Shown: in pieces, positions 40,457-50,069 of the stretch | Numbering within the stretch: the stretch's first letter is position 1 | How the letters are laid out: every line of letters starts with the position of its first letter | Source: Streptomyces cinereus | Lineage (GTDB): Bacteria > Pseudomonadota > Gammaproteobacteria > Pseudomonadales > Moraxellaceae | Length of the DNA: 64,000 nucleotides | Reading direction: 5' to 3' | NCBI GenBank assembly: GCA_014647715.1 | Contig: BMPS01000007.1 | Span: 47,343-111,342 of the forward strand | Notes under the pieces: generated by a model | What the model was told of the DNA's origin: nothing | The model's input: only the letters and a program-made list of their open reading frames with translations | The model's database searches: none | Program-made: the position numbers and the translations under genes

Positions 40457-41701
40457 TTATTGATAATAGTTGTCGTGCTTTTTAAGCCACCAGTTCATGT
40501 TATCTTGGCGTTTGGCGCGAAATTGCTCCAATCTTTTGGCAATAGCCGCATTGTGCGCTCGCGCGGTATCAAGCCCAAATAGAATCGGCAAACTGACAAG
40601 CACGCCATAGCGCCATTTTGGGCTAGGCAGTCCCAAGCCATCGCCAATATCATCACCCACTAAAGTCCGTGTGACACTGGCATTGACCCGCTCAACCAGC
40701 TGTCCACGTCTGTTATCCTCACCCATAATTTGCGAGGGTAAATCATGCAGCGCTTTGGCGAGAGGTTTACCAAATTCAAAATCTAATTGCTGGGTTGCCA
40801 AATAGCTATAAAGCCATGCCCACGCCTCGGTTTCATCTTCAGGAATCCGCGCCCGCTCAATCCCCATCCACCAACTTGCCAGTTGCCATAAGTGCATGAT
40901 GCCTTGTGATTCTTCGGCGCTGATTCTTGCCCCCAGTAATTTTAGTCCGCGCATAATGAGTAGCGAAAACTGCAAGTGGGTCGCCACCATATCGGTTTGG
41001 TTAATGGGCAAACCCCAGTAGCCACTGTCCCAATCATGACTGCATAAGTGTTGTCGTACCAGACCGTGTGTCTGACGCACCTGCAGACTTTGTCGCCAGC
41101 CTTCTGTGCCAATTGCCAACGGGGGTTGCTGGTTTCGGCTAATCGCTGGGTACTCAGACACTGCCAAAATATAGGCATAGGTTCGCATGAGCCTCGGCAA
41201 TGCATCATGCACTAACGCCCCTGTTTTGATGAGTGGCAATGAGAGCGCAGGGATACTATACCCTGCCATTAGCGCGACATTACGCAGTAACCAAATCAGC
41301 ATCAACGGATAGCGCCGATAGGCGATTGCACCAATCTCGGCAAGCTTGGCATCATACCAGCTCGGATATTGGCAAAACTGCTGATACAGCGCCTCAAACG
41401 CGGGCTGTTGCAATAACGCTTTGGCTACCGATACATTACCCGTTTGCGCTATCCCTTGCTCATGCAAAATCAATTGCTGCAGGGGTTTGGCAAATTTGAT
41501 ACCGCTGGATAACAGCGTATCGACAGGCTGATCTGCGATACCATACCCCTGCTGCATCTGTTGCAATAAATCCTTTGACACCTCAAAATCACGGGGCAAT
41601 AAAAATCGTTTGATACGCTGCAACACTTGTAAATCAGCATGGTGGTCAATGTCAGTATTGCGCCCCAGTGCCGATAAATCGGTTTGATAAAGCGGGTTCA
41701 T
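40457..41701 (-). CDS. DUF2236 (MpaB/Lcp-like) oxygenase-family protein
   Basis: This 414-residue protein matches the DUF2236 family, which includes the heme-b oxygenase MpaB and the rubber oxygenase Lcp. Features are GTEGWRQSLQVRQTHGLVRQHL near residue 205, which carries the Arg-His elements, and the central W-rich segment WWMGIERARIPEDETEAWAW. Substrate and cofactor are not shown by sequence. It is convergent with the aldehyde dehydrogenase gene. The nearby alcohol-oxidation genes suggest a lipid-oxidation setting. Confidence 0.75.
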   Translation of the reverse strand: MNPLYQTDLSALGRNTDIDHHADLQVLQRIKRFLLPRDFEVSKDLLQQMQQGYGIADQPVDTLLSSGIKFAKPLQQLILHEQGIAQTGNVSVAKALLQQPAFEALYQQFCQYPSWYDAKLAEIGAIAYRRYPLMLIWLLRNVALMAGYSIPALSLPLIKTGALVHDALPRLMRTYAYILAVSEYPAISRNQQPPLAIGTEGWRQSLQVRQTHGLVRQHLCSHDWDSGYWGLPINQTDMVATHLQFSLLIMRGLKLLGARISAEESQGIMHLWQLASWWMGIERARIPEDETEAWAWLYSYLATQQLDFEFGKPLAKALHDLPSQIMGEDNRRGQLVERVNASVTRTLVGDDIGDGLGLPSPKWRYGVLVSLPILFGLDTARAHNAAIAKRLEQFRAKRQDNMNWWLKKHDNYYQ

Positions 41702-42004
41702 AGCAGTGAGAAATCAGTAATGAATGAATGGATAGCCTAGCGCATTTTGGCAACTAAAAAACACCTATGCAGCAAAAAAATCGATTTTTTTGTTTAAAAA
41801 TGTTAGACCTTAATCGACTGGGTATATTTACTGGCTGGTTGGGTATAGTTGGCTAGTGTAGCGTTAGTTCCTTTCACATATCACCTTGATAAAACTGTAT
41901 CATGTCACATTTATCGAACTATTTTGTCGCTGACGCTAAGCCTATTTTTGATTACACTATAGCCAACCTCTCTTGTCTTAACAGTATCAAAATCGAGCAA
42001 CCCT
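41702..42004. other. Divergent intergenic region before efflux genes
   Basis: These 303 bases separate the divergent DUF2236 and MFS genes. No gene is supported. Promoters for both must lie here, but I see no clear consensus pair. Confidence 0.4.
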
Positions 42005-43657
42005 TTGAAATCACCTAGAATCTTAGAAACACCACCCAATTGGACCGAGGATGAAAAACCCGCGTTACCCGGTTCCCCGCCGAGTATTGCTCACTCTCGA
42101 TCAAAAAGTATATTGTACTTTGTCATCGGCGTTTTTATTGCAATTTGTGGTGGCTTGGGCAACGGCATTATTACCGCCAATTTACCGCAAATCCAAGGCG
42201 AATATGCGCTGACACCCTCACAAGTGGCTTGGATACCTGCTGTGTATGTGATGGCAAATGTCAGCGCCAACCTGCTGCTGTTTAAAGCGCGTCAACAATT
42301 TGGGTTACGCTGGTTTTCTGAAATATCCCTGCTGATGTTCATGCTGGTGATGTTTATTCATATATTTGTGCAAAACTATCCGATGGCTTTACTGGTCAGG
42401 GCGATAGGAGGCTTTGTCGCGGCACCGTTATCCTCACTCGGGCTTTATTATGTGATGCAAGCCTTTAGTAGTCAGTATCGCCTGCAAGGTTTGTATATTG
42501 GTTTTGGGGTCAGTGCGCTGGCGATTCCGTTGGCTTGGATAATATCCCCTTATTTGGTCAATGTGAACGACTGGACTCGGCTTTATACCTTTGAGTTTGG
42601 TTTAGCGCTGTGTTGTTTTGCGATGGTGGTCGCCGTCAAGTTGCCACGAAGTTTACGTATCGAAGTGTATGAAAAGAAAGACATTCTCACCTTTTTGTTA
42701 TTGGCGCCCGGTTTTGGGTTACTGTGTGGGGTGTTGGTACAAGGGTCGATTTTGTGGTGGGAAAACTCACCCTTATTGGCGTATATGCTCATTGGCGCGT
42801 TGGCGCTGTTGATGTCAGGCTTTTTCTTTGAGCATTACCGCAAAAATCCTTTGATTATGACCCGCTGGCTGGGGAGTTTTGCGTTATGGCGTTTTGTGGT
42901 CGGTGCTTTTTTATTGCGTTTGATTATGTCTGAGCAAAGTTACGCGGTGGTGAATTTTTTAAAATCCCAAGGTCTCATGTCCGACCAGTTTGTGGGTTTT
43001 TATACGGTCATATTTGTTGGTATGTTGGCAGGTTTGATAGTCAGTGCACTGACCTTTTCACGGGATCATTTGATTCCGCCAATGGTGGTGGCGACTTTGC
43101 TCGTAGCGATTGCCAGTGTATATGATGCCAATATGCTCACCAGTGACGTACGGCCCCAAAATTTTTATCTCAGTCAATTTGCAGTCGCGTTTGCAGGCTC
43201 ACTGTTTATGGGTCCATTGGTATTGATGGGATTTGGGCTGACGCTGCGACAAAGCGTTAATCATGTCATCACCTTTATCATATTGTTTGGTGCGACCCAA
43301 AACTTTGGCGGGCTGGTAGGCTCGGCTTTTTATAGCACCCTGCAACAGCAGCGCACCCAGTATCACAAACAAAGTATTTTACAGCAAATGCAATCGACAG
43401 ATGCCACAGTAACCCAGCGGCTTCAACAATACCAAGCAGGTTTTAAACCCGTCATCACCGACAGCAGTTTATCGCAGCAACAAGCCCAACAATCCCTCAA
43501 CCAAATTGTCACGCGAGAAGCGCAGATTAAAGCGTATGGCGATATCATTACTGTGAACAGTTACATTGCCACGTTTTTATTTGCTTGGGGTATGATTAAT
43601 ATCGCCCGCAAAAAATACATTGAAAATCGGCAAAAAGTAGCAATTAAGCAAACATAG
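42005..43657 (+). CDS. DHA2-type MFS drug efflux transporter (EmrB-like)
   Basis: This 550-residue protein has about 14 membrane helices, as in the DHA2 family, and a polar N-terminus of 35 residues. It lies ahead of a HlyD-type adaptor, so it should be the inner-membrane pump of an EmrAB-like exporter. There is a long soluble loop before the last helix (about 450-515). The start is TTG; the nearest upstream in-frame stop is at 41960 and no ATG lies within the first 70 codons. Confidence 0.88.
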   Translation: MKSPRILETPPNWTEDEKPALPGSPPSIAHSRSKSILYFVIGVFIAICGGLGNGIITANLPQIQGEYALTPSQVAWIPAVYVMANVSANLLLFKARQQFGLRWFSEISLLMFMLVMFIHIFVQNYPMALLVRAIGGFVAAPLSSLGLYYVMQAFSSQYRLQGLYIGFGVSALAIPLAWIISPYLVNVNDWTRLYTFEFGLALCCFAMVVAVKLPRSLRIEVYEKKDILTFLLLAPGFGLLCGVLVQGSILWWENSPLLAYMLIGALALLMSGFFFEHYRKNPLIMTRWLGSFALWRFVVGAFLLRLIMSEQSYAVVNFLKSQGLMSDQFVGFYTVIFVGMLAGLIVSALTFSRDHLIPPMVVATLLVAIASVYDANMLTSDVRPQNFYLSQFAVAFAGSLFMGPLVLMGFGLTLRQSVNHVITFIILFGATQNFGGLVGSAFYSTLQQQRTQYHKQSILQQMQSTDATVTQRLQQYQAGFKPVITDSSLSQQQAQQSLNQIVTREAQIKAYGDIITVNSYIATFLFAWGMINIARKKYIENRQKVAIKQT

Positions 43658-43693
43658 ACTGGATATGCTAGAGAGTCTAACAAGGCGACCTAA

Positions 43694-43740
43694 TTAGATA
43701 ACTGTTTTTAGATAACTGTTTTTTTAGATAACAGTTTAAT
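43694..43740 (+). repeat. Three tandem copies of a 15-base unit
   Basis: AGATAACTGTTTTT (43696), AGATAACTGTTTTTTT (43710) and AGATAACAGTTTAATG (43726) lie head to tail between the MFS and HlyD genes. Copies 2 and 3 also form AACTGTT...AACAGTT, an inverted repeat. Confidence 0.7.
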
Positions 43741-43801
43741 GATAAATTGAATGACCAATAAAATTTAATCATCAATAAAATGCTTACGGAAAACCCAACT
43801 C

Positions 43802-44914
43802 ATGAGTAGTGAAGCAAAAACCCAAAATGATGCGCCAGCTGATGACAGCGATGATAAACCCACACAGGCGCCGGAAAAGATTATCAACCCTAGACCGCTT
43901 ACCTTAATTATCATGTTGGTGGTTTTTTTGCTCGGTGTTGGGGTGATTTTATGGGCATGGCATTTGGGTCCGTTTAATACGCCACTGCAACAAACCGAAA
44001 ACAGTTATGTTAAAGGCAATATTACCCTATTGTCGGCACAAATTAATGGTTATATCGAAAAAGTCTACGTTACCGATTTTGAGGACGTCAAACAAGGTCA
44101 GCCGTTAGTTAAAGTCAGCAGTGCTAACTATTCACAGCAAGTAGTACAAGCCGAATCAGGGCTGGAACAAGCGACTACTAATTTAGCCAACCAGCAACAA
44201 ATCATCGAGCAGCGCAAAGCCGATGTCAAAGCCGCGCAGGCAAAAGTAGCACAAGTTAAAACCCAGCTAGAATTGTCTATCCAACAGCTGAAACGACTTG
44301 AATCCTTGGTCGGTGTTGGCGCCGTGTCACAAAATGAAGTTGATAATGCCAAAGCGGCAGTTAAAAACAATGAAGCACTGATGAGCCAAGCAATCGCCAG
44401 TGTCGATGTCGCTCGCGAAGGTCAAAAGACTGCGGAAGTAGCAAAGATTGGTTTGGTGGCACAGGTTAAAAGCGCCAATGCACAGCTAAATCAAGCCAAT
44501 ACCAACCAAGAATATGGCTTAATCACCGCCCCGACCTCAGGTAAATTAGGGCAAATCAATATCCGTACCGGTCAGTTGGTGACACAAGGCACGCAGTTGG
44601 TTTACCTTATTCCAAAATCGATGTGGGTCATTGCCAATTTTAAAGAAACCCAAATTGATAAAATGAAAATCGGGCAAAAAGCGTGGTTTACTGTGGATGC
44701 CCTAGGCAAACAAAAATTTACGGGGGTAGTCAAAAGCATCTCCCCCGCAACAGGGTCGGAGTTTAGTGTCATTAAAACCGACAATGCCACCGGGAATTTT
44801 ACCAAAGTGGTACAGCGCATTTCTGTACGCATCGACATCGACGGCAACCAAAGTCGTCTGAATGAATTGATGCCCGGCATGTCGGTAGTGGCAACGGTAG
44901 ATACGTCAAGTTAG
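43802..44914 (+). CDS. HlyD/EmrA-type membrane fusion protein
   Basis: This 370-residue periplasmic adaptor has a cytoplasmic tail of 35 residues, one membrane helix (LTLIIMLVVFLLGVGVILWAW), a lipoyl-like half motif near 65-90, a long coiled coil (about 110-245) and a beta-barrel. GLITAPTSGKLGQINIRTGQLV near 240 is the second lipoyl half. It links the preceding MFS pump to an outer-membrane channel not encoded here. Confidence 0.92.
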   Translation: MSSEAKTQNDAPADDSDDKPTQAPEKIINPRPLTLIIMLVVFLLGVGVILWAWHLGPFNTPLQQTENSYVKGNITLLSAQINGYIEKVYVTDFEDVKQGQPLVKVSSANYSQQVVQAESGLEQATTNLANQQQIIEQRKADVKAAQAKVAQVKTQLELSIQQLKRLESLVGVGAVSQNEVDNAKAAVKNNEALMSQAIASVDVAREGQKTAEVAKIGLVAQVKSANAQLNQANTNQEYGLITAPTSGKLGQINIRTGQLVTQGTQLVYLIPKSMWVIANFKETQIDKMKIGQKAWFTVDALGKQKFTGVVKSISPATGSEFSVIKTDNATGNFTKVVQRISVRIDIDGNQSRLNELMPGMSVVATVDTSS

Positions 44915-44953
44915 CAAATTAACCCTTGTTTATTCTCCTCTGCCAAACGCAGT

Positions 44954-46789
44954 TTAGTCAGATAAGCTTAAAAAATCTTTCGCTAAATAAGCTGGGTTAG
45001 GATATTGATAGAATCCCTCACCCGTGGCTTCACCCAGTTTGTTAGTATCGACCAGTTCTGCTTTGAGTTTTTGAGCGGGCTGCTGCAAAGAAGGGTCCTT
45101 TTTTGCCATTTCATTAATGATGTTGTAGTTGGTATTCATGCCATTTCTATCCAAAATCGCCATCGGTCCAAAGGGTGAACCCGTGGCTATCACCCACGTT
45201 TTATCAATGGTTGCGGCATCGGCAACGCCGTTTGCCCAGAGTTTTAACCCCGCTACCAATAACGGAATCAATAAGCTATCAAGCACATAGCCCGATTGTT
45301 CTTTTTTTACCGCTATCGGTAACATGGCAATGGCTTTGGCAAATTCGATGACGTCAGCATAGACTTGTGGGTCGCAGCTTGCTGCCGCCATCAACTCCAC
45401 CGTATTATGGATATGGATGTGATTGGCAAAATGCAGCATCAAGAATTTTTCTGGGCGATTAGTAAAGGTCGATAACACGCTTGGCAATAGCGTCGATGAG
45501 TTACTGGCAAACACGGTTTTGGTAGGAGCGGCGGCTGAGGCTTTTTGATAAAAATCTTTTTTGATGTCTAAGCTTTCTGGCACCGCTTCAATCAATAAGT
45601 CTGCATCTTTTAACGCCTCATTTAAGTCAGTGGTGTAAGCCAAATTTTTGCTAGCTGCTGCCACTTGGGCATCGGTTTCACCTAGGTCATGCTGATGCTG
45701 ATTGGCAAGGTCGGTAAAGCGGGTTTTCGCCTTAGCAATCGCGTCATCGTTAATGTCATAAATAGTCACATTAAACCCATGAAACGCACATTGCACCGCA
45801 ATTTGGTTGCCCAATACGCCACTACCTGCCACGGTAATATTTTTATAAGGTACTTTGGATAAATCCGCTTTGGGTGGTTTTAAAAAGTCAGGATTTTTAA
45901 AGGCGGGATTGGGGTATTGATAAAACCCTTCGCCCGTTGGCACGCCCAGTTTATGTTGCTCGATATACTCTTTTTTGAGCATATCAACGACCGCTTGGTC
46001 TTGTTGTCTGCCCTTAGCCACATCAAGCTTATAAATATTGTAAGGGGTAGTCAGCCCTATCATATCATAAAAAGCAAATGGTCCCATCGGCGAGCCTGTG
46101 CCAAGCATCCAAGTTTTGTCGATGGTTTGAATATCAGCAATGCCTTGGATATACAGCTGCATCCCTGCATTTAACCAAGGATTGAGTAGTGAATTTAGTA
46201 CATAGCCAGAGGTTTCTTTGTTGACGATAATAGGCACCATGCCGATTTGTTTGGCAAACGCGGTCACCGCATCAAATACATTAGGGTCAGTATCGGCATG
46301 CGACATAATTTCGGCAAGATTGCGCTTCCAAATCTCATTGGCAAAGTGCATCATTAAAAACTTAGCAGGACGGTCGGTAAATTTGACCAAATCACTGGGC
46401 AACATGGTAGATGAGTTACTGGCAAATACGGTTTTTTCGGGTGCGACTGCTGAGGCTTTTTGATAAAAATCTTTTTTGATGGCGACATCTTCGGGCACCG
46501 CTTCAATCAACAAATCGGCGTCTTTTAAGGCGTCGCTTAAGTCTGAGCTATAACGCAAGTTTTGTTCAGCCTGTTTGGCTTGTTCGCTTGTTTCACCCAA
46601 ATCATCCTGATGACGTTTGGCGATATCGGTAAATTTGGTTTTGGCTTTATTGAGCACCTCGTCATTGATATCATACACAACGACTTTAAAACCATGAAAC
46701 GCCGCTTGTACGGCGATTTGATAGCCCAAAACACCACTGCCTGCGACTGTGATATGGGTAAAATTAACAACAGGATTCGACTCTGACAT
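44954..46789 (-). CDS. Tandem-duplicated 3-hydroxyacyl-CoA dehydrogenase
   Basis: This 611-residue protein is two full 3-hydroxyacyl-CoA dehydrogenases in one chain, about residues 1-308 and 312-611. Each starts with ITVAGSGVLG-QIAVQ and ends with GEGFYQYPNPA. Both keep the NAD loop GSGVLG, the Asp of VYDIND or IYDIND and the His of the HFAN motif (LMMHFANEIWKRN and LMLHFANHIHIHN), followed by Glu. Single-copy relatives act on short 3-hydroxyacyl-CoAs. AGGAG precedes the ATG. It is monocistronic. Confidence 0.9.
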   Translation of the reverse strand: MSESNPVVNFTHITVAGSGVLGYQIAVQAAFHGFKVVVYDINDEVLNKAKTKFTDIAKRHQDDLGETSEQAKQAEQNLRYSSDLSDALKDADLLIEAVPEDVAIKKDFYQKASAVAPEKTVFASNSSTMLPSDLVKFTDRPAKFLMMHFANEIWKRNLAEIMSHADTDPNVFDAVTAFAKQIGMVPIIVNKETSGYVLNSLLNPWLNAGMQLYIQGIADIQTIDKTWMLGTGSPMGPFAFYDMIGLTTPYNIYKLDVAKGRQQDQAVVDMLKKEYIEQHKLGVPTGEGFYQYPNPAFKNPDFLKPPKADLSKVPYKNITVAGSGVLGNQIAVQCAFHGFNVTIYDINDDAIAKAKTRFTDLANQHQHDLGETDAQVAAASKNLAYTTDLNEALKDADLLIEAVPESLDIKKDFYQKASAAAPTKTVFASNSSTLLPSVLSTFTNRPEKFLMLHFANHIHIHNTVELMAAASCDPQVYADVIEFAKAIAMLPIAVKKEQSGYVLDSLLIPLLVAGLKLWANGVADAATIDKTWVIATGSPFGPMAILDRNGMNTNYNIINEMAKKDPSLQQPAQKLKAELVDTNKLGEATGEGFYQYPNPAYLAKDFLSLSD

Positions 46790-46904
46790 ATAATACTCCT
46801 AGATTAACGGGCAAATACGCAACTTTATTTTTGGTATTATCGTATTTGCTAATCACTATGTTTAATAGCTTAAGTTTAATGAAATAAGTTTAATGGCATA
46901 AAAA

Positions 46905-46941
46905 GGTAAAAAACCGTTAGCCCAGTCAAACGCTAACGGTT
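46905..46941 (-). terminator. Terminator of the catalase-family gene
   Basis: AACCGTTAGC (46912-46921) pairs with GCTAACGGTT (46932-46941). On the minus strand it is followed by TTTTTTACC. It ends the DyP-catalase transcript before the tandem dehydrogenase gene. Confidence 0.85.
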
Positions 46942-47040
46942 GTTGAATGATTGAGGGCGATGTAGTTTTTCACTCAATGGGTGAAATCTTACCCCAAACA
47001 ATGCCCCCATAACCGCCCCGCTACTGATTTTTTGCCAAAT

Positions 47041-48195
47041 TTACAGGTTATAAAAATCTTTATCAAACGCCTGTTTTAGATTGGTTGGCTCGGCACGTTT
47101 TTTATGATTTAAACGATGGCGCGTGGTCGAGGCGGTTTGATAGGCACGCAGTCGCGCGTGTTGCAAATTACCAATCGGACGGTTGGCTTCAATACAGCGA
47201 AACGGGGTGAATGACAAGTGTTCCATAATGTCAAAGTTGCCGTCATCCGGCACATCTTGGCAAGGGATGGTGAGTTTTGCCACTGTCACAAACGGGGCGT
47301 CTTTTTCATCCCATTCCTTGGTCAAGTCATTGATGGGTTGGTCTTTTAAGTTACGGCACAGCTGGATTTGCACATCAAACTCATAATCATGCTCACGGAT
47401 TTCTTGTAAAATCAGAGGACGAATCGCCTCGCTGGTGGCATTGACATCTAGGTCACGGCGTTTGATTTTGGCTTGTGACGCTTTGTTCGGGGCGACACGG
47501 ATTTTCGCCATATAGTCGCCATGACGCACCGCCCCTTGTGAGTAAAAACTGTATAACAAGGTATTTTGCGGTTTGATGGTTTTAAACTTACTAAAAGCCC
47601 TAAAAGTCTTGAGGGATTCTTTGGATGGGAGTTTTTTGCCATTTTGGGTAACCCAGTCAAAGGCAAACTTGGCTTGACCTTTTGCGCCTTTGGCAAAATA
47701 ATCATTTAATTGCAAAAATAGCCGTGAAATATAACTATAGTCTTGGATAGTATTACAAAAGAAAATAGGAAAATTAATCAGATTGTAGTCAAAGTTTGGG
47801 CTATCTGGCTCATCTGGCAGTAATTTTTCGCCTTTGACACCAAAGACTTTAATCGCCAACCCTTGAGAAAGCCCCAGCTTGTTGTCGGCAGCCACACGAG
47901 ATGAGCCGTTAGAAAAACGAATCACCGCTTCATGGCGAGCGGGTTTGGCATAGATACCTTGGGCATATTCTTTGGGCAGTTTTGGTAAAATCTCGAAGTT
48001 GGCTTTTAACGCACAGTAGCCTTTGGCATGGGCATCTCGGGTGTGATAGTTTATTTTGCTAACCGTGTCTGATTTACCGATATAGTCACGAATATCTGCG
48101 GTGATTTGGTCGATGGCTTTTTCATCGTCACTCGTAAGCTGGTCGATAGCTGGGTCAAACTTGGCATAACGACGACCGAATAATTTATTCAACAT
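47041..48195 (-). CDS. Catalase-family heme protein (SrpA-like)
   Basis: This 384-residue protein matches the small catalase-like family (HTRDAHAKGYCALKANFEI with the distal His near residue 51, RHEAVIRFSNGSSR near 88, and RLRAYQTAS near 350 with the presumed heme Tyr). It is shorter than true catalases (about 480 or more), and such members are often weak catalases or peroxidases. No signal peptide is seen. AAGGAAA precedes the ATG. It lies downstream of the DyP gene, separated by a hairpin. Confidence 0.85.
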   Translation of the reverse strand: MLNKLFGRRYAKFDPAIDQLTSDDEKAIDQITADIRDYIGKSDTVSKINYHTRDAHAKGYCALKANFEILPKLPKEYAQGIYAKPARHEAVIRFSNGSSRVAADNKLGLSQGLAIKVFGVKGEKLLPDEPDSPNFDYNLINFPIFFCNTIQDYSYISRLFLQLNDYFAKGAKGQAKFAFDWVTQNGKKLPSKESLKTFRAFSKFKTIKPQNTLLYSFYSQGAVRHGDYMAKIRVAPNKASQAKIKRRDLDVNATSEAIRPLILQEIREHDYEFDVQIQLCRNLKDQPINDLTKEWDEKDAPFVTVAKLTIPCQDVPDDGNFDIMEHLSFTPFRCIEANRPIGNLQHARLRAYQTASTTRHRLNHKKRAEPTNLKQAFDKDFYNL

Positions 48196-48229
48196 GATGA
48201 TTTCCTTTGTTATTTTTATCAGGTTAGGT

Positions 48230-48258
48230 GTACTAAAACCGCCTAACCTTTTTTTATT
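48230..48258. other. Stem-loop between DyP and catalase-family genes
   Basis: AGGTTAGG (48231-48238) pairs with CCTAACCT (48243-48250 region), followed on the plus strand by a run of seven T. It points the wrong way to end the minus-strand transcript, so it may stabilise or process the mRNA or stop antisense transcription. It sits just ahead of the catalase-family ribosome site. Confidence 0.6.
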
Positions 48259-48274
48259 TAGTTATACGCTAATA

Positions 48275-49858
48275 TTAATTTTCGTTAAGCTCACTAATCC
48301 ATTTAAGTGCCGACAAGCTTGGTACAAAAAGATATTCACCGCCTTGTAGGGTATTAAATTGCAAAATATTGGTATGACGCTTACGAATTGGCTCATCGGG
48401 TACGGTGAATACATCGCTATCAGCGTCACTACCTGCGTGTACGCCTAGCATCGGGTCACGTTCTTCCCCAAGGTTCATAAAGTTACCGTCATTAATCCAT
48501 TGGCTTTGCAAAAACTCAAGCGTGTCCATGGCATGCGCGTTGATACCGATAAAAAATAAACCCCGCTCTTGACCGTCGTCTTGGGTCACGTTGGGCGACA
48601 CGATCTCGCCATACGAAACGCTACGGCGAATGATACGGTGAAGACGCACATCGCTTAGAAGAAAGTCTTTGGTATTGCGGGGGTTCATACGGCGAGCATG
48701 GGCACCAAACGGGCAGCCTTTGCCATAAGGATCGTCCGTATAGTCAAATTTATTGTTTGCTACATTGTCTTTGCCGAGGGCTTCATCATCGTGATCTGGG
48801 CTTAGGGTAATAGGGGCACCCGAACGCCAGCGACCAAACATTTTTGCCCCAAGTTTATCGGCTTTAGCTGGGTCATTGTCGCTTTGTTCAAGGCAATAGC
48901 GGTGAAAGTCAGCCACATTACTGCGGTATTTTCGCAGTACCATAAACGAGCCGTTTTTACCCAATACTTCAGGCTGTGGCATGGGGGGTACCACGCCCGC
49001 TTCACCTTTATAACCTAACACAAATTCACCCGCCGCAATCGGGCGTTCGGTGTTATTTTCAAGGCTGATACCACTGCCATCAACTTCTGGGTTACTGATG
49101 CCATCGCGATAACCAAACACGTTTTTGACGTCACCATCTGCGCCAAAATCATGTTCCACCAAGATTTCGATGGCGTTACGGCTGATATCTAGATAAGGGG
49201 CAAACGCCTGTTTAAGTTCGTCAAGTTTGGCTTGCCATTTTTCTTGACTATCGGCAATCACCGCGCCGCAAATATGAATATCGCCTTTATCACCAAATGG
49301 CGCAAGCCAGTTGCTAGGGTCATTATCGCCCTTGTCACCCAAGATATCGGAGCGACCTGCCATACCTGTTTTGAAATTTTCTGGGAAAGAATCAAGCGAG
49401 CTTTGCGGTAAGCCTAAAGCTTTTAGCCCCTCATACGTCATCACAATGGTCAAATTGGCATCCATATCTTTTTGGAAATTTTTTGAGCCTTTGACGTTTG
49501 GTAATACCGCTTTTAATAATTCACGACCTGCGTTGCTGTCATTGACTTTTAGCGCGACAAGCGTGCCGTAGTAAGGCGCAGGGCGGTCATGTAAGATGAT
49601 GGCTTGAATATCCTCAAGCTCCATCGTGGCGATATTGGGATAGATAGCGTTCGTTGCCCGTGTCATGACGCTGTGCAGCTGCGTGCTGATTTTTTGTTTG
49701 GCTTCGTGTACCCGTTCTTTGACACTGCCTTTTTCAGTGGGTGTATCGCTGTGTTCAAATTTGTCTTTAACGGCCTCTATGCCATGCTCGATACCATCTT
49801 GTAGATGGGTTTTTAATTTGCCAAGTAGGCTTTCATTCGCTGGGTTGTCGTTATTCAT
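48275..49858 (-). CDS. DyP-type heme peroxidase
   Basis: This 527-residue dye-decolorising peroxidase has the GXXDG motif in GYRDGISNPEVDG near residue 250, with the distal Asp, and the proximal His in PFGAHARRMNPR near 389. The first 75 residues are an amphipathic, highly charged extension not part of the peroxidase fold. No export signal is visible, so it should act in the cytoplasm. AGGAA precedes the ATG. It forms a likely unit with the catalase-family gene downstream and the 189-residue gene upstream. Confidence 0.93.
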   Translation of the reverse strand: MNNDNPANESLLGKLKTHLQDGIEHGIEAVKDKFEHSDTPTEKGSVKERVHEAKQKISTQLHSVMTRATNAIYPNIATMELEDIQAIILHDRPAPYYGTLVALKVNDSNAGRELLKAVLPNVKGSKNFQKDMDANLTIVMTYEGLKALGLPQSSLDSFPENFKTGMAGRSDILGDKGDNDPSNWLAPFGDKGDIHICGAVIADSQEKWQAKLDELKQAFAPYLDISRNAIEILVEHDFGADGDVKNVFGYRDGISNPEVDGSGISLENNTERPIAAGEFVLGYKGEAGVVPPMPQPEVLGKNGSFMVLRKYRSNVADFHRYCLEQSDNDPAKADKLGAKMFGRWRSGAPITLSPDHDDEALGKDNVANNKFDYTDDPYGKGCPFGAHARRMNPRNTKDFLLSDVRLHRIIRRSVSYGEIVSPNVTQDDGQERGLFFIGINAHAMDTLEFLQSQWINDGNFMNLGEERDPMLGVHAGSDADSDVFTVPDEPIRKRHTNILQFNTLQGGEYLFVPSLSALKWISELNEN

Positions 49859-49984
49859 GGTCGTTCCTAGCAGAGAATTTCAAAAATTTGATGCTAAGAA
49901 CCTGCTCACCATACACCACGCTAAATATCGCCTATGGTAAAAATCACGCAACAAATGGCTTTTGTATCGAAATTTTAACCTAAA

Positions 49985-50042
49985 GCTTGCCCGTTCAGCG
50001 TACGCTTGGAATAGTACCCTTATAATAGTACGATAAACGTGA
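49985..50042. promoter_or_regulatory. Palindrome and direct repeats ahead of DyP gene
   Basis: AGCGTACGCT at 49997-50006 is a 10-bp palindrome. Two copies of AATAGTAC spaced 14 bases apart follow. They lie about 140 bases upstream of the DyP start and may be regulator sites; no clear -35/-10 pair was identified. Confidence 0.4.
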
Positions 50043-50069
50043 TATGGTGAATACAGGTTCTAAGCGGGC

